Positions 41,403-50,672 of a stretch of 64,000 bases of DNA are shown in pieces (position 1 is the first letter of the stretch; every line of letters begins with the position of its first letter). Below the pieces are notes generated by a model. That model was given only the letters and a program-made list of their open reading frames with translations, did not search any database and was not told the DNA's origin. The stretch covers positions 59,142 through 123,141 of the forward strand of contig JAJSZS010000005.1 of assembly GCA_030262725.1 (NCBI GenBank). Reading direction: 5' to 3'. The position numbers and the translations under genes are program-made. This stretch comes from Candidatus Desulfofervidus auxilii (GTDB lineage Bacteria > Desulfobacterota > Desulfofervidia > Desulfofervidales > Desulfofervidaceae).

Positions 41403-43289
41403 CTATTTTGTTTCTTTATATTCTGCATCTATGACATCTTCACCCTCTTTTCCTTTAGCAGCACCAGGAGGTGGTGGAGCAGTAGGTCCGGTTTGTTGAT
41501 ATGCCTTAGAGCTTAAGTCATAAGCAGCCTGCTGTAAATCATTCATCAACTGTTTAATTTTATCAATAGGAGCATTCTCTTTTATAGCCTGTTTTAGTTC
41601 TTGGACAAGTTGTTCGCAACGACCTTTTTCTACAGTTGGCACCTTATCACCCAATTCACGCAATGTCTTTTCTACTTGATATACAAGATTATCAGCTTGA
41701 TTTCTAATTTCTGCCTCTTCCTTGCGCCGTCTGTCTTGTTCAGCATACATTTCTGCCTCTTTTATCAATCTTTCCACTTCACTCCTATCAAGGGTTGAAG
41801 CTCCAGTAATAGTGATTTTTTGTTCTTTACCTGTATCTAAATCTTTTGCTGTTACATGTAAAATTCCATTGACATCAATATCAAAAGTAACTTCAATCCG
41901 AGGCACACCTCTTGGTGCAGGTCTAATACCTTCTAAACGGAATTGACCAAGGATGCGGTTATCTCTAGCCATAGGTCTTTCACCCTGACAGACAACAATG
42001 TCTACCGCACTCTGGTTATCTTCAGCAGTAGTAAAAATCTGGCTCCTTCTTACAGGAATAGTTGTATTCCTTTCAATAATTTTTGTCATCACACCACCAA
42101 GGGTTTCAACACCAAGAGAAAGTGGTGTGACATCTAACAATACTACCTCTTTTACTTCACCCTGAATGATACCTGCTTGAATAGCTGCTCCTAAAGCTAC
42201 TGCTTCATCTGGATTAACACTTTTGTTTGGCTCTTTACCAAAGAAGTCTTTAATAAGTTGTTGTACTGCTGGAATACGAGTGCTACCACCTACTAATAAA
42301 ATTTCATCAATATCTTGAGGTGAAAGTTTAGCATCTGCTAATGCTTGTTTCATTGGGCCAAGACATCTTTTAATCAAATCATCTACTAGTTGTTCGAATT
42401 TTGCTCTTGTGAGTTTCATTTGCAAATGTTTTGGGCCAGTTGCATCTGCAGTAATAAATGGCAAATTAATTTCTGTTTCTAATGTAGAAGACAATTCACA
42501 CTTTGCCTTTTCTGCTGCCTCATAAAGACGTTGTAAAGCCTGTCTATCTTGCCTCAAATCAATTCCATATTCTTTTTTAAATTCATCTGCCATCCAATCT
42601 ACAATTCTTTTATCAAAATCATCACCACCAAGATGAGTATCACCAGATGTGGCTAAAACTTCACATACACCTTCTCCTACTTCCAAAATAGAAACATCAA
42701 AGGTTCCACCACCTAAGTCAAAAACCAAAATTTTTTCTGCTTTGCCTTTTTCCACACCATAAGCTAAAGCAGCAGCTGTAGGCTCATTAATGATTCTAAG
42801 TACATTCAAACCGGCAATTGTACCTGCATCTTTTGTCGCCTGCCTTTGAGCATCATTAAAATAGGCAGGTACAGTAATTACTACATCTTTTACTCTTTCT
42901 CCCAAATAAGCAGAGGCATCATCTACCAATTTTCTCAATACCATTGCAGAGATTTCTTCTGGTGCATAAAGCTTACCATCAATTTCAAAACGCACTGTAT
43001 CATTTGGTCCACGTACAACTTTATAAGAAACTATTTTGCTTTCTTCATCTACTTCTCCCCATCGACGGCCAATAAATCTTTTAGCTGAATAGATTGTGCG
43101 GTCTGGATTTAAAATTGATTGTCGTTTTGCTACTTGTCCTACTAATCTCTGGCCGTCTTTAGTAAAGGCTACTACCGAAGGAGTAAGTCTTGATCCTTCA
43201 GCATTAGTTATGATTTTAGGTTTACCTCCCTCAATTACAGCGATGACAGAGTTTGTTGTTCCTAAGTCAATCCCTATTGCTTTTGCCAT
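41403..43289 (-). CDS. dnaK: Hsp70 chaperone DnaK
   Basis: The 628-residue protein has the full Hsp70 layout: [52 protein letters not shown], the substrate-binding beta domain, and a helical lid ending [21 protein letters not shown]. It refolds proteins with DnaJ and GrpE, which are not in the window. An AGGGGGGAAG ribosome site precedes the ATG. It follows glnA by 80 bases on the same strand and has its own terminator. Confidence 0.98.
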   Translation of the reverse strand: MAKAIGIDLGTTNSVIAVIEGGKPKIITNAEGSRLTPSVVAFTKDGQRLVGQVAKRQSILNPDRTIYSAKRFIGRRWGEVDEESKIVSYKVVRGPNDTVRFEIDGKLYAPEEISAMVLRKLVDDASAYLGERVKDVVITVPAYFNDAQRQATKDAGTIAGLNVLRIINEPTAAALAYGVEKGKAEKILVFDLGGGTFDVSILEVGEGVCEVLATSGDTHLGGDDFDKRIVDWMADEFKKEYGIDLRQDRQALQRLYEAAEKAKCELSSTLETEINLPFITADATGPKHLQMKLTRAKFEQLVDDLIKRCLGPMKQALADAKLSPQDIDEILLVGGSTRIPAVQQLIKDFFGKEPNKSVNPDEAVALGAAIQAGIIQGEVKEVVLLDVTPLSLGVETLGGVMTKIIERNTTIPVRRSQIFTTAEDNQSAVDIVVCQGERPMARDNRILGQFRLEGIRPAPRGVPRIEVTFDIDVNGILHVTAKDLDTGKEQKITITGASTLDRSEVERLIKEAEMYAEQDRRRKEEAEIRNQADNLVYQVEKTLRELGDKVPTVEKGRCEQLVQELKQAIKENAPIDKIKQLMNDLQQAAYDLSSKAYQQTGPTAPPPPGAAKGKEGEDVIDAEYKETK

Positions 43290-43368
43290 TATACTTCCCC
43301 CCTTAACAATTAATTTAGAGCTTTATTTTTTAATAAGCATGTTTAACAGTATTGGCAAGGGGAGCTTT

Positions 43369-44778
43369 TTAAATATCAAAATAAAGAGCAAATTCCCAAG
43401 GATGTGGTCTTAATTTGACTTCTGTAGCTTCCTGTTTTTTACATTCAATCCATTTTTCAATCACATCTTCAGTAAATACATTTCCTTTAAGTAAAAATTC
43501 ATGGTCTTCTTCCAAAGCTTGAATTGCTTCTTCTAAAGAGCTAGGTGTAAAAGGTATACCTTTTAATTCTTCTGGGCTAAGTGAATAGATGTCTTTATCT
43601 AATGGTTCTCCAGGATGAATTTTATTTTCAATACCATCCAATCCTGCCATTAACATAGCAGCAAAGGCAAGATATCCATTACAAGAAGGATCAGGAAAAC
43701 GCACTTCAATCCGTTTTTGTTTAGGAGAAGGTGAATACATGGGGATACGTACACCTGCACTTCTATTTCTACTGCTATAGGCTAAGTTTACAGGTGCTTC
43801 AAATCCTGGAACAAGCCTTTTATAAGAATTTGTTGTTGGATTGGTAAATGCACAAAGAGCACGTGCATGTTTTAGGATTCCTCCAATATAATAAAATGCT
43901 AATTCGCTCAACCCACCATATCTATCACCAGCAAAAAGGTTTTGCCCTTCTTTCCAAAGACTTTGATGTACATGCATACCAGAACCATTGTCATTAAAAA
44001 TGGGTTTTGGCATAAAAGTAGCTGTAAAACCATTTTTTATAGCTACATTCTTTACGACATATTTATATTTCATTAAATTGTCACCCATTTTTACTAAAGG
44101 TGCGAAACGTATACCAATTTCTGCTTGACCTGCTGTTGCTACTTCATGATGATGACATTCTGTTTCTACACCTATTTCCTGCATCTTTAAAACCATCTCT
44201 GTTCTTAAGTCTTGAAATTTATCCATAGGTGGGACAGGTAAATAACCTTCTTTATATCTTGGCTTATAATTTAAATTTGGATTTTCTTCTCTACCAGAAT
44301 TCCAGCGTCCTTCAATTGAGTCAATAAAATAATAGCCACAATGTTCATTTTGATCAAAACGTATATCATTAAAGATAAAAAATTCAGCTTCAGGCCCAAA
44401 ATAAGCAGTATCAGCAATACCAGTAGATTTTAAATAAATTTCAGCCTTTTGCGCAATATACCTTGGATCACGAGAATAAGGTTCTCTTGTGATAGGATCA
44501 ACTACATTACAAATAAAACTAACTGTAGGTTCTTCATAAAATGGATCCATAAAAACTGTTTTAGAATCTGGTATTACTAGCATATCACTAAGATGAATAG
44601 CTTGCCAAGCACGAATACTAGAACCATCAAAGCCCACTCCCTCTTCAAAAGTGCTTTCATCAAAAAAAGAGATAGAAATGGAAAAATGTTGCCATGTACC
44701 TAATAAATCACAAAATTTCAAATCAACAATCTTTGCTCCATGTTTCTTAGCAAACTCTAATGCCTCCTTTGGTGTCAT
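43369..44778 (-). CDS. glnA: Glutamine synthetase type I
   Basis: The 469-residue type I (GlnA) protein has [19 protein letters not shown], the catalytic [12 protein letters not shown] and [13 protein letters not shown] loops, and NRSAGVRIP. The segment [10 protein letters not shown] carries a Tyr at the position adenylylated in type I-beta enzymes. It makes glutamine from glutamate, ammonia and ATP. A sigma-54 promoter lies upstream and a sigma-54 activator gene is divergent from it, giving classic nitrogen control. Confidence 0.97.
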   Translation of the reverse strand: MTPKEALEFAKKHGAKIVDLKFCDLLGTWQHFSISISFFDESTFEEGVGFDGSSIRAWQAIHLSDMLVIPDSKTVFMDPFYEEPTVSFICNVVDPITREPYSRDPRYIAQKAEIYLKSTGIADTAYFGPEAEFFIFNDIRFDQNEHCGYYFIDSIEGRWNSGREENPNLNYKPRYKEGYLPVPPMDKFQDLRTEMVLKMQEIGVETECHHHEVATAGQAEIGIRFAPLVKMGDNLMKYKYVVKNVAIKNGFTATFMPKPIFNDNGSGMHVHQSLWKEGQNLFAGDRYGGLSELAFYYIGGILKHARALCAFTNPTTNSYKRLVPGFEAPVNLAYSSRNRSAGVRIPMYSPSPKQKRIEVRFPDPSCNGYLAFAAMLMAGLDGIENKIHPGEPLDKDIYSLSPEELKGIPFTPSSLEEAIQALEEDHEFLLKGNVFTEDVIEKWIECKKQEATEVKLRPHPWEFALYFDI

Positions 44779-44844
44779 AGTTTCCTCCTTTTGTTTTTAT
44801 TTAAAATCCATTATAGCAGTAAGACAATAAGTAATTTAATAAAT

Positions 44845-44861
44845 AAGCAATACCTATGCCA
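44845..44861 (-). promoter_or_regulatory. Sigma-54 promoter of glnA
   Basis: On the minus strand TGGCATAGGTATTGCTT has the -24 GG and -12 GC with exactly 10 bases between. The start would be near 44835, about 57 bases before the glnA ATG, whose ribosome site is AAGGAGG. Confidence 0.85.
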
Positions 44862-44904
44862 GGGAAATTTTCAATAAAAATGGGAATAAGATATAAATTT
44901 TTAA

Positions 44905-44928
44905 ACAAAAATGTAAAATAATTTTACA
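44905..44928. promoter_or_regulatory. Palindromic element shared with the glutamate synthase promoter region
   Basis: TGTAAAATAATTTTACA (44912-44928) is a perfect 8-1-8 palindrome about 80-90 bases upstream of the glnA sigma-54 start, a normal place for an activator enhancer. A 22-base stretch covering it (44905-44926) recurs exactly at 47276-47297. Confidence 0.6.
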
Positions 44929-45004
44929 AAAATGTTAAATTGCATTATTTATTTCTTGCATAATATCGACAAATTTGTTAATTTAAATTGCAAAGGAGGA
45001 AATA

Positions 45005-46531
45005 ATGAATCAGATTGCTTGTCTGTATGAAATCAGTCAGGCATTAAGCAATTTAGATTTAAAAAATTCTTTAAAAAAAGTATTAAATATTTTAGGCAAT
45101 TATATGAATATTCGCAGAGGCGCTATTTCCATTTTTGATCCACAAACAGCTGAGATTCATATAGAAGTAGCATATGGACTTTCAGCAGAGGCAAGGCGTA
45201 GAGGACGTTATCGTTTAGGTGAAGGCATTACTGGCGAAGTAGTAGCTACTGGTAGACCAATAGTTGTACCGATTATCAGTCAGGAACCAAGATTTTTAAA
45301 TCGTACTCTTTCTCGTAGTGAAACAGAAAAAAAACAAACTTCTTTTTTCTGTGTGCCTATCAAAGCTAGTGAGCAAGTGCTTGGAACATTAAGTATAGAT
45401 AAAAAGTTTGAAGGAGAAAATACTTTAGAAGAGGATTTAAAATTTTTAACAGTTGTTGCTGCACTTGTTGCTCAAACTGTTCGTAATCTTCTTTTATTTG
45501 AAGCGGAGAAGAAACGGCTTGAAGAGGAAAATATAAAATTAAAGGAAAAACTTCAAGAAAAATTTAAATTTTCTTCTAATATTATTGTAGGACGTAGTAA
45601 AGTGATGGAGGATGTTTTTCGACTTATCTATCAAGCAGCCAAAAGTGATGCTACTGTTTTAATAAGAGGAGAAAGTGGGACAGGTAAAGAGTTGGTAGCT
45701 AATGCTATTCATTATAATAGTGCTCGTGCAAGTGGGCCTTTTATTAAAATAAACTGTGCTGCCTTGCCAGAAACATTGATAGAAAGTGAACTTTTTGGAC
45801 ATGAAAAGGGAGCATTTAGTGGGGCTTATACAACCAAAAAAGGACAATTTGAACTTGCTGATGGAGGAACTATATTTTTAGATGAAATATCTGAGTTAAA
45901 TTTACATTTGCAGGCAAAACTTTTGAGAGTGCTTCAAGAAGGAGAATTTTATCGTGTGGGAGGAACAAAGCCAATAAGAGTAAATATAAGGATTATTGCT
46001 GCTACTAATCAAAATCTAGAAGAAGCAATGAAAAAAAATGCCTTTCGTGAAGATCTATATTATCGTCTTAATGTATTTCCTATTTATCTTCCACCATTAA
46101 GAGAAAGACGAACAGATATTTTGCTTTTAGCTGAACATTTTCTTGAAGAGTTTAACAAAAAATATAATAAACAAATTAGGCGTATTTCTACTCCTGCTAT
46201 TGATCTTTTAGTTAAATATCATTGGCCAGGAAATGTGAGAGAATTAAAAAATTGTATAGAAAGGGCAGTAATTATTTGTGATGAAAATGTCATTCGTTGT
46301 TATCACCTTCCACCTACTTTACAAACAGCTGAAAGTACTCAGACTCAAAAAGGAAATTCTTTAAAACTTGCAGTAGAAAATCTTGAAAGAGAAATGATTA
46401 TTGAAGCACTCAAAGTAACTAAAGGTAATTGTTCTCAGGCAGCCAAACGATTAGATACAACCTTACGTATTTTAAATTACAAAATAAAAAAATATGGCAT
46501 TGATCCTTCCATGTTTAAAATAAAAATTTAA
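45005..46531 (+). CDS. Sigma-54-dependent activator, NifA-like (GAF-AAA+-HTH)
   Basis: The 508-residue protein has an N-terminal GAF domain (about 1-165), then an AAA+ domain with GESGTGKE, the sigma-54 contact loop GAFSGA (a Ser variant of GAFTGA), and GGTIFLDEI. A Fis-type HTH ends it (GNCSQAAKRLDTTLRILNYKI). It has no receiver domain, so it senses a ligand or partner through GAF, like NifA. It is divergent from glnA and upstream of glutamate synthase genes, so nitrogen assimilation is the probable target. It is not necessarily the nif activator, since no nif gene is here. Confidence 0.9.
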   Translation: MNQIACLYEISQALSNLDLKNSLKKVLNILGNYMNIRRGAISIFDPQTAEIHIEVAYGLSAEARRRGRYRLGEGITGEVVATGRPIVVPIISQEPRFLNRTLSRSETEKKQTSFFCVPIKASEQVLGTLSIDKKFEGENTLEEDLKFLTVVAALVAQTVRNLLLFEAEKKRLEEENIKLKEKLQEKFKFSSNIIVGRSKVMEDVFRLIYQAAKSDATVLIRGESGTGKELVANAIHYNSARASGPFIKINCAALPETLIESELFGHEKGAFSGAYTTKKGQFELADGGTIFLDEISELNLHLQAKLLRVLQEGEFYRVGGTKPIRVNIRIIAATNQNLEEAMKKNAFREDLYYRLNVFPIYLPPLRERRTDILLLAEHFLEEFNKKYNKQIRRISTPAIDLLVKYHWPGNVRELKNCIERAVIICDENVIRCYHLPPTLQTAESTQTQKGNSLKLAVENLEREMIIEALKVTKGNCSQAAKRLDTTLRILNYKIKKYGIDPSMFKIKI

Positions 46532-46589
46532 TGCTTGTTTGACTTGAAAACAAAATATCCAGCCAATCAATTTCAATCTAAAATATTTT

Positions 46590-46628
46590 ACAAAATTGTA
46601 AACCAAATTTTAAATTTAACAATTTTGT
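46590..46628 (+). terminator. AT-rich inverted repeat, possible weak terminator of the activator gene
   Basis: ACAAAATTGT (46590-46599) pairs with ACAATTTTGT (46619-46628), and TTTTTAT follows. The stem lacks G and C strength. It may instead be an operator, since TTTACAAAATTGTAAA also forms a small palindrome inside it. Confidence 0.35.
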
Positions 46629-46753
46629 TTTTATGCTATCCAGCAAAAATCTCTAAATAAATTTCTAATTTATCTAGCTATCTTTAAAATTAACAGGTAA
46701 AATCACAGATTAGGATTAAGGACATGGAAAAAAATAAACAAAAAGGAGCACAA

Positions 46754-47251
46754 ATGTTAGTTCCTACTATTATTATGGCCTTTTTGACTTTGGTGTTAAT
46801 TTACATTGGCTACCGCAAAGGAGATGGGGAATATATTTTAGGCTTGAAAGCAGGTTTTAATCTTATGATTGAAGTTTTACCTCTTTTATTTTTTTCTTTT
46901 TTAGTTGCAGGTTTAATTCAAGTAGTCATTCCTGAGACAGTTATTTCTAAGTGGATTGGAGAAGAAGCTGGTATTAAAGGTATACTTCTAGCAGCCTTAG
47001 CTGGGTTTCTTATTCCTGGAGGCCCCTATCTGGTATTACCTATTTTAGCAGGTTTGTTGTATCAAGGATTAAGTATAGGCAGTGCTATGGCCTTTTACAC
47101 AGCCAAATTTTTGTGTGGTTTTTCACGATTGCCTATAGAAATAGCTATTCTAGGTTGGAAATTTATCCTTGTACGCATTGTTATTACTTCTTTTTTTCCT
47201 ATTTTAGCAGGAATAATGACGAATATATTATTTGGAAGATTTTTCAAGTAG
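46754..47251 (+). CDS. Short integral membrane permease (DUF318/YraQ-like half)
   Basis: About 165 residues with four or more membrane segments, including LPLLFFSFLVAGLIQVVIP and the glycine-rich GFLIPGGPYLVLPILAGLLYQG. The pattern is like the YraQ/DUF318 permease family, but only about half its usual length. The ATG at 46754 has AAAAGGAG five bases before it; the ATG at 46724 is a weaker start. It sits between the activator and glutamate synthase genes, so ammonium- or nitrogen-related transport is possible but unsupported. Confidence 0.65.
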   Translation: MLVPTIIMAFLTLVLIYIGYRKGDGEYILGLKAGFNLMIEVLPLLFFSFLVAGLIQVVIPETVISKWIGEEAGIKGILLAALAGFLIPGGPYLVLPILAGLLYQGLSIGSAMAFYTAKFLCGFSRLPIEIAILGWKFILVRIVITSFFPILAGIMTNILFGRFFK

Positions 47252-47275
47252 GGTGTTTATGTTAGTTATAAATTG

Positions 47276-47297
47276 ACAAAAATGTAAAATAATTTTA
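47276..47297. promoter_or_regulatory. Copy of the glnA-region palindromic element before glutamate synthase
   Basis: These 22 bases are identical to 44905-44926 and include TGTAAAATAATTTTA. A TTGACA overlaps the left end (47273-47278) and a weak TAAAAG at 47296 could be a -10. No sigma-54 consensus is seen here, so the protein binding this element may repress rather than activate at this site. Confidence 0.5.
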
Positions 47298-47343
47298 AAA
47301 GGGGTTGCCAGAATTAAAGAAAGTGATATGATTGCAAGCCGAT

Positions 47344-48903
47344 ATGAAATCGAAAAATAGTCATCAAAATTCCGCCAAGCAGAAAGAAAAAAATTATAAA
47401 CTGCGTTTTCCTGATTTTCTTATCTATAGGGATGAATTAAGGTGTAATAATTGTAAGCTTTGTATAAAGGAATGCTCTTATGGTGTTCATTATTATGATA
47501 AGAAATTAAAGAGGGTGCTTTCGGATGAGATGAAGTGTGTTGGATGTAAGCGCTGTGAAGCGATGTGTCCTAATAATGCATTGATTATTCGGAGGAATTC
47601 TTTTTCTTTTAGGGAGAATGCACTTTGGACAGAGACATATATAAAAAACATATACAAGCAAGCTGAGACAGGTGGGGTATTGCTTACTGGTGCAGGTAAT
47701 CCTTTACCTTATCCGATTTATTGGGACAAGATGCTTTTAGATGCCTGTCAGGTGACAAATCCTTCAATTGACCCATTAAGGGAGCCGATGGAGATAAGGA
47801 CATTTTTGGGGAGGAAGCCAGATGCATTAGAGGTGGATAAAGAGGGGGATAGATACTCTTTAAAGACGACATTATCTCCTCAAATTGTAATTGATTATCC
47901 TATTTTATTTGCTGCCATGTCATATGGTGCATTGAATTTGAATGTTCATCGTGCTTTAGCTAGGGCGGCGGAGGAACTAAACACACTTTACAACACAGGT
48001 GAAGGGGGTTTACATCCTGAGCTTTACAAATATGGAAAGCATACGATTGTGCAATGTGCTTCTGGCAGATTTGGTGTTCATCCTAGGTATTTGAAAGCTG
48101 GAGTAGCGATAGAAATAAAGATTGGTCAGGGTGCGAAGCCAGGTATTGGAGGTCATTTACCAGGGGAGAAGGTGGATGAAGAGATTTCTATGACAAGGAT
48201 GATACCAGTAGGTACAGATGCACTTTCACCAGCGCCTCATCATGACATATACTCTATAGAGGATTTAAAGCAGCTTATATATGCTTTAAAGGAAGCAACA
48301 AATTATGAAAAATTAGTGTTTGTCAAGATTGCTGCTGTGCACAATGTAGCGGCGATTGCCAGTGGGATTGTGAGGGCAGGTGCGGATGTTATTGTGATTG
48401 ATGGGTTTAGGGGTGGTACTGGAGCTGCTCCGACGATGATAAGGGATCATGTAGGGATTCCTGTTGAGTTAGCATTAGCGGCTGTAGATGAGAGATTGAG
48501 GAAGGAGGGGATAAGGAATCAGATTTCTATAATTGTTTCTGGAGGTATTAGGTGTAGTGCTGATGTTGTGAAGGCAATTGCTTTGGGTGCGGATGCTGTT
48601 TATATTGGGACGGCTGCTTTAATTGCGCTTGGTTGTACATTATGTCAGCATTGTTATACAGGGAAATGTCCTTGGGGTATAGCTACAAATGATCCTAAAT
48701 TAAGGAAGAGGATAAAACCTGAGGAGGCAGCTAAAAGATTAGTAAATTTAGTTAAGGCATGGGGTCATGAGATTAAGGAGATGTTAGGTGCGATGGGGAT
48801 AAATGCATTAGAAAGTCTTAGGGGAAATAGGGAGAGGCTTAGAGGGATTGGTCTTAATGAAAAGGAACTTTCTATTTTAGGAATAAAACATGCAGGTGAG
48901 TAA
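47344..48903 (+). CDS. Glutamate synthase FMN/Fe-S domain protein (archaeal-type GltB)
   Basis: About 519 residues. The N terminus carries two 4Fe-4S ferredoxin motifs (CNNCKLCIKECSYG and CVGCKRCEAMCPNN), followed by the GltS FMN-binding barrel (GEGGLHPELYKYGKH, GQGAKPGIGGHLPGEK, GGTGAAP) and the 3Fe-4S site CTLCQHCYTGKCPWG. This is the stand-alone central subunit of three-gene glutamate synthases; amidotransferase and GXGXG genes follow. The TTG at 47332 is an alternative start. Its codons end in G more often than those of its neighbours, which suggests a different history. Confidence 0.93.
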   Translation: MKSKNSHQNSAKQKEKNYKLRFPDFLIYRDELRCNNCKLCIKECSYGVHYYDKKLKRVLSDEMKCVGCKRCEAMCPNNALIIRRNSFSFRENALWTETYIKNIYKQAETGGVLLTGAGNPLPYPIYWDKMLLDACQVTNPSIDPLREPMEIRTFLGRKPDALEVDKEGDRYSLKTTLSPQIVIDYPILFAAMSYGALNLNVHRALARAAEELNTLYNTGEGGLHPELYKYGKHTIVQCASGRFGVHPRYLKAGVAIEIKIGQGAKPGIGGHLPGEKVDEEISMTRMIPVGTDALSPAPHHDIYSIEDLKQLIYALKEATNYEKLVFVKIAAVHNVAAIASGIVRAGADVIVIDGFRGGTGAAPTMIRDHVGIPVELALAAVDERLRKEGIRNQISIIVSGGIRCSADVVKAIALGADAVYIGTAALIALGCTLCQHCYTGKCPWGIATNDPKLRKRIKPEEAAKRLVNLVKAWGHEIKEMLGAMGINALESLRGNRERLRGIGLNEKELSILGIKHAGE

Positions 48904-49948
48904 AGAAATTTCTGGTTGTGGATTAACTGGTTTTTTACATAAAAAAGGAAAAAAAATTTCAGGGGATTTGATTGTAACTTCCATTGCCAATATGCATGAA
49001 AGAGGAAGTGGTCTTGGAGGTGGGTTTGCTGCTTATGGTATTTATCCTGAATATAGCGATTATTATGCTTTGCATATTATGTATGAAGATAATCTGGCAA
49101 AAAAGGAAACAGAATCACTTTTAAAGGAAAATTTATATATTGCTTATGAAGAGGTCATTCCACAAAGGAAAAATCGTTTTGTTTCAAATCCTCCTGTTCT
49201 TAAAAGATACTTTGTTAAATCAAAATCTTCATCCTCTCCTGATGATGAAATTGTTAAAGAGGTAATGAAAATAAATTTATATATTAAAGGAGCCTTTGTA
49301 TTTTCTAGTGGAAAAAATATGGGAGTGTTTAAAGGTGTAGGATTTGCTGAAGATATAGCTGATTTTTTTAAAATAGATGAATATAAAGGTTATATCTGGA
49401 TTGCTCATACTAGGTTTCCTACTAATACCCCAGGCTGGTGGGGTGGTGCTCATCCTTTTTCTCTTTTAGATTGGGCTATTGTGCACAATGGTGAGCTTTC
49501 TTCTTATGGGATAAATAAAAGATATATAGAAATGTTTGGCTATCATTGCTGTCTTTTAACTGATACTGAAGTTGTAGCCTATCTTTTAGATTTACTTATA
49601 AGAAGACATAAATTGCCTTTAGAAATAGCTTGTAAGATTTTAGCTCCTCCTTTTTGGGATGAAATTGAACGTATGCCAGAAGAAGAGAAAAAATTATATA
49701 CAACTTTACGTGTAGTTTATGGAAGTGCCCTTTTAAATGGGCCTTTTGCTATTCTTTTTTCTTTTAAAGATGGATTAGTTGGTTTAAATGATAGGATAAA
49801 ATTACGCCCGCTTGTTTGTGCAGAAACAGAAGATATGGTTTTTATGGCTTCAGAAGAGTGTGCCATAAGAGCTATTTGTAAAGAAGAAGCTAATATTTAT
49901 GTTCCTAAAGCCGGAGAAGCAGTTATAGCGAGATTGGGAAATGCTTGA
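48890..49948 (+). CDS. Class II glutamine amidotransferase subunit of glutamate synthase
   Basis: The 352-residue protein has a putative N-terminal catalytic Cys (CGLTGF) after a short leader that must be removed, the substrate-binding WIAHTRFPTNTP, and VHNGELSSYG. It hydrolyses glutamine and passes ammonia to the FMN subunit encoded immediately upstream. It overlaps both neighbours (14 and 8 bases). This separate-subunit form is common in archaea and some thermophilic bacteria. Confidence 0.93.
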   Translation: MQVSKEISGCGLTGFLHKKGKKISGDLIVTSIANMHERGSGLGGGFAAYGIYPEYSDYYALHIMYEDNLAKKETESLLKENLYIAYEEVIPQRKNRFVSNPPVLKRYFVKSKSSSSPDDEIVKEVMKINLYIKGAFVFSSGKNMGVFKGVGFAEDIADFFKIDEYKGYIWIAHTRFPTNTPGWWGGAHPFSLLDWAIVHNGELSSYGINKRYIEMFGYHCCLLTDTEVVAYLLDLLIRRHKLPLEIACKILAPPFWDEIERMPEEEKKLYTTLRVVYGSALLNGPFAILFSFKDGLVGLNDRIKLRPLVCAETEDMVFMASEECAIRAICKEEANIYVPKAGEAVIARLGNA

Positions 49949-50672
49949 GGTTGATGCAAAGGGTTTTGATTATAAAGATTTAAACAGACTTATTAGAAAA
50001 AAGGTAGCAGAAGGAGAGAGACATTTTATTTTAAGACATGTAAATGGTCAAAGGTATGTAGGTGCAGGTATAGAGGAGAAGATAAAGATTGAGATATACG
50101 GTACACCTGGTCAGGATTTAGGTACATTTATGCAAGGCCCAGAGATTGTGGTTTATGGTAATGCACAGGATGGTGTAGGCAACACTATGGATGATGGGAA
50201 GATTATTGTTCATGGTTTAGCTGGTGATATTGTTGGATATGCTATGAGGGGTGGCAGGATTCATATATTAGGAGATGTCGGATATCGTGCAGGGATACAC
50301 ATGAAGGGTTTTGATAAGAAAAATCCTGTTATTATTATTGGTGGTTGTGCTGGAGGTTTTTTAGGTGAGTATATGGCTGGTGGGATAATTATTGTTTTGG
50401 GTTTTAATAAGAAGGGGTCGATTGCTGGGATGTGTCTTGGTACGGGTATGCATGGTGGAGTAATTTATGTTCGTGGTAAGGTTGATACTTTTTATTTAGG
50501 GGAGGGTGCTGTTTTAAAGGATATAGAAGAAAAGGATTATAAGTTACTTAGAAAATTGCTTAAGGAATATTGTGAAGATTTTTCTTTTGAATTAGAAAAG
50601 ATTTTTGATCATCCATTTCAAAAGATTGTTCCTGCTTCTTCCCGTCCTTATGGACAGCTTTACACGACTTAA
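49941..50672 (+). CDS. GXGXG-domain subunit of glutamate synthase
   Basis: The 243-residue protein is built from repeated glycine motifs of the GXGXG beta-helix (YVGAGIEEKIKIEIYGTPGQD, GNTMDDGKIIVHGLAGDIVG, GGCAGGFLGEYMAGG). This is the C-terminal structural domain of large GltB proteins, here a separate gene that overlaps the amidotransferase gene by 8 bases. It completes the three-gene set. Like the FMN subunit, it uses more G-ending codons than the amidotransferase gene between them. Confidence 0.93.
   Translation: MLEVDAKGFDYKDLNRLIRKKVAEGERHFILRHVNGQRYVGAGIEEKIKIEIYGTPGQDLGTFMQGPEIVVYGNAQDGVGNTMDDGKIIVHGLAGDIVGYAMRGGRIHILGDVGYRAGIHMKGFDKKNPVIIIGGCAGGFLGEYMAGGIIIVLGFNKKGSIAGMCLGTGMHGGVIYVRGKVDTFYLGEGAVLKDIEEKDYKLLRKLLKEYCEDFSFELEKIFDHPFQKIVPASSRPYGQLYTT

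Noticed and set aside
45005..46531. Naming the activator nifA and assuming nitrogen fixation
   Set aside because: There is no nif structural gene in the window, and GAF-AAA+-HTH proteins have other roles.
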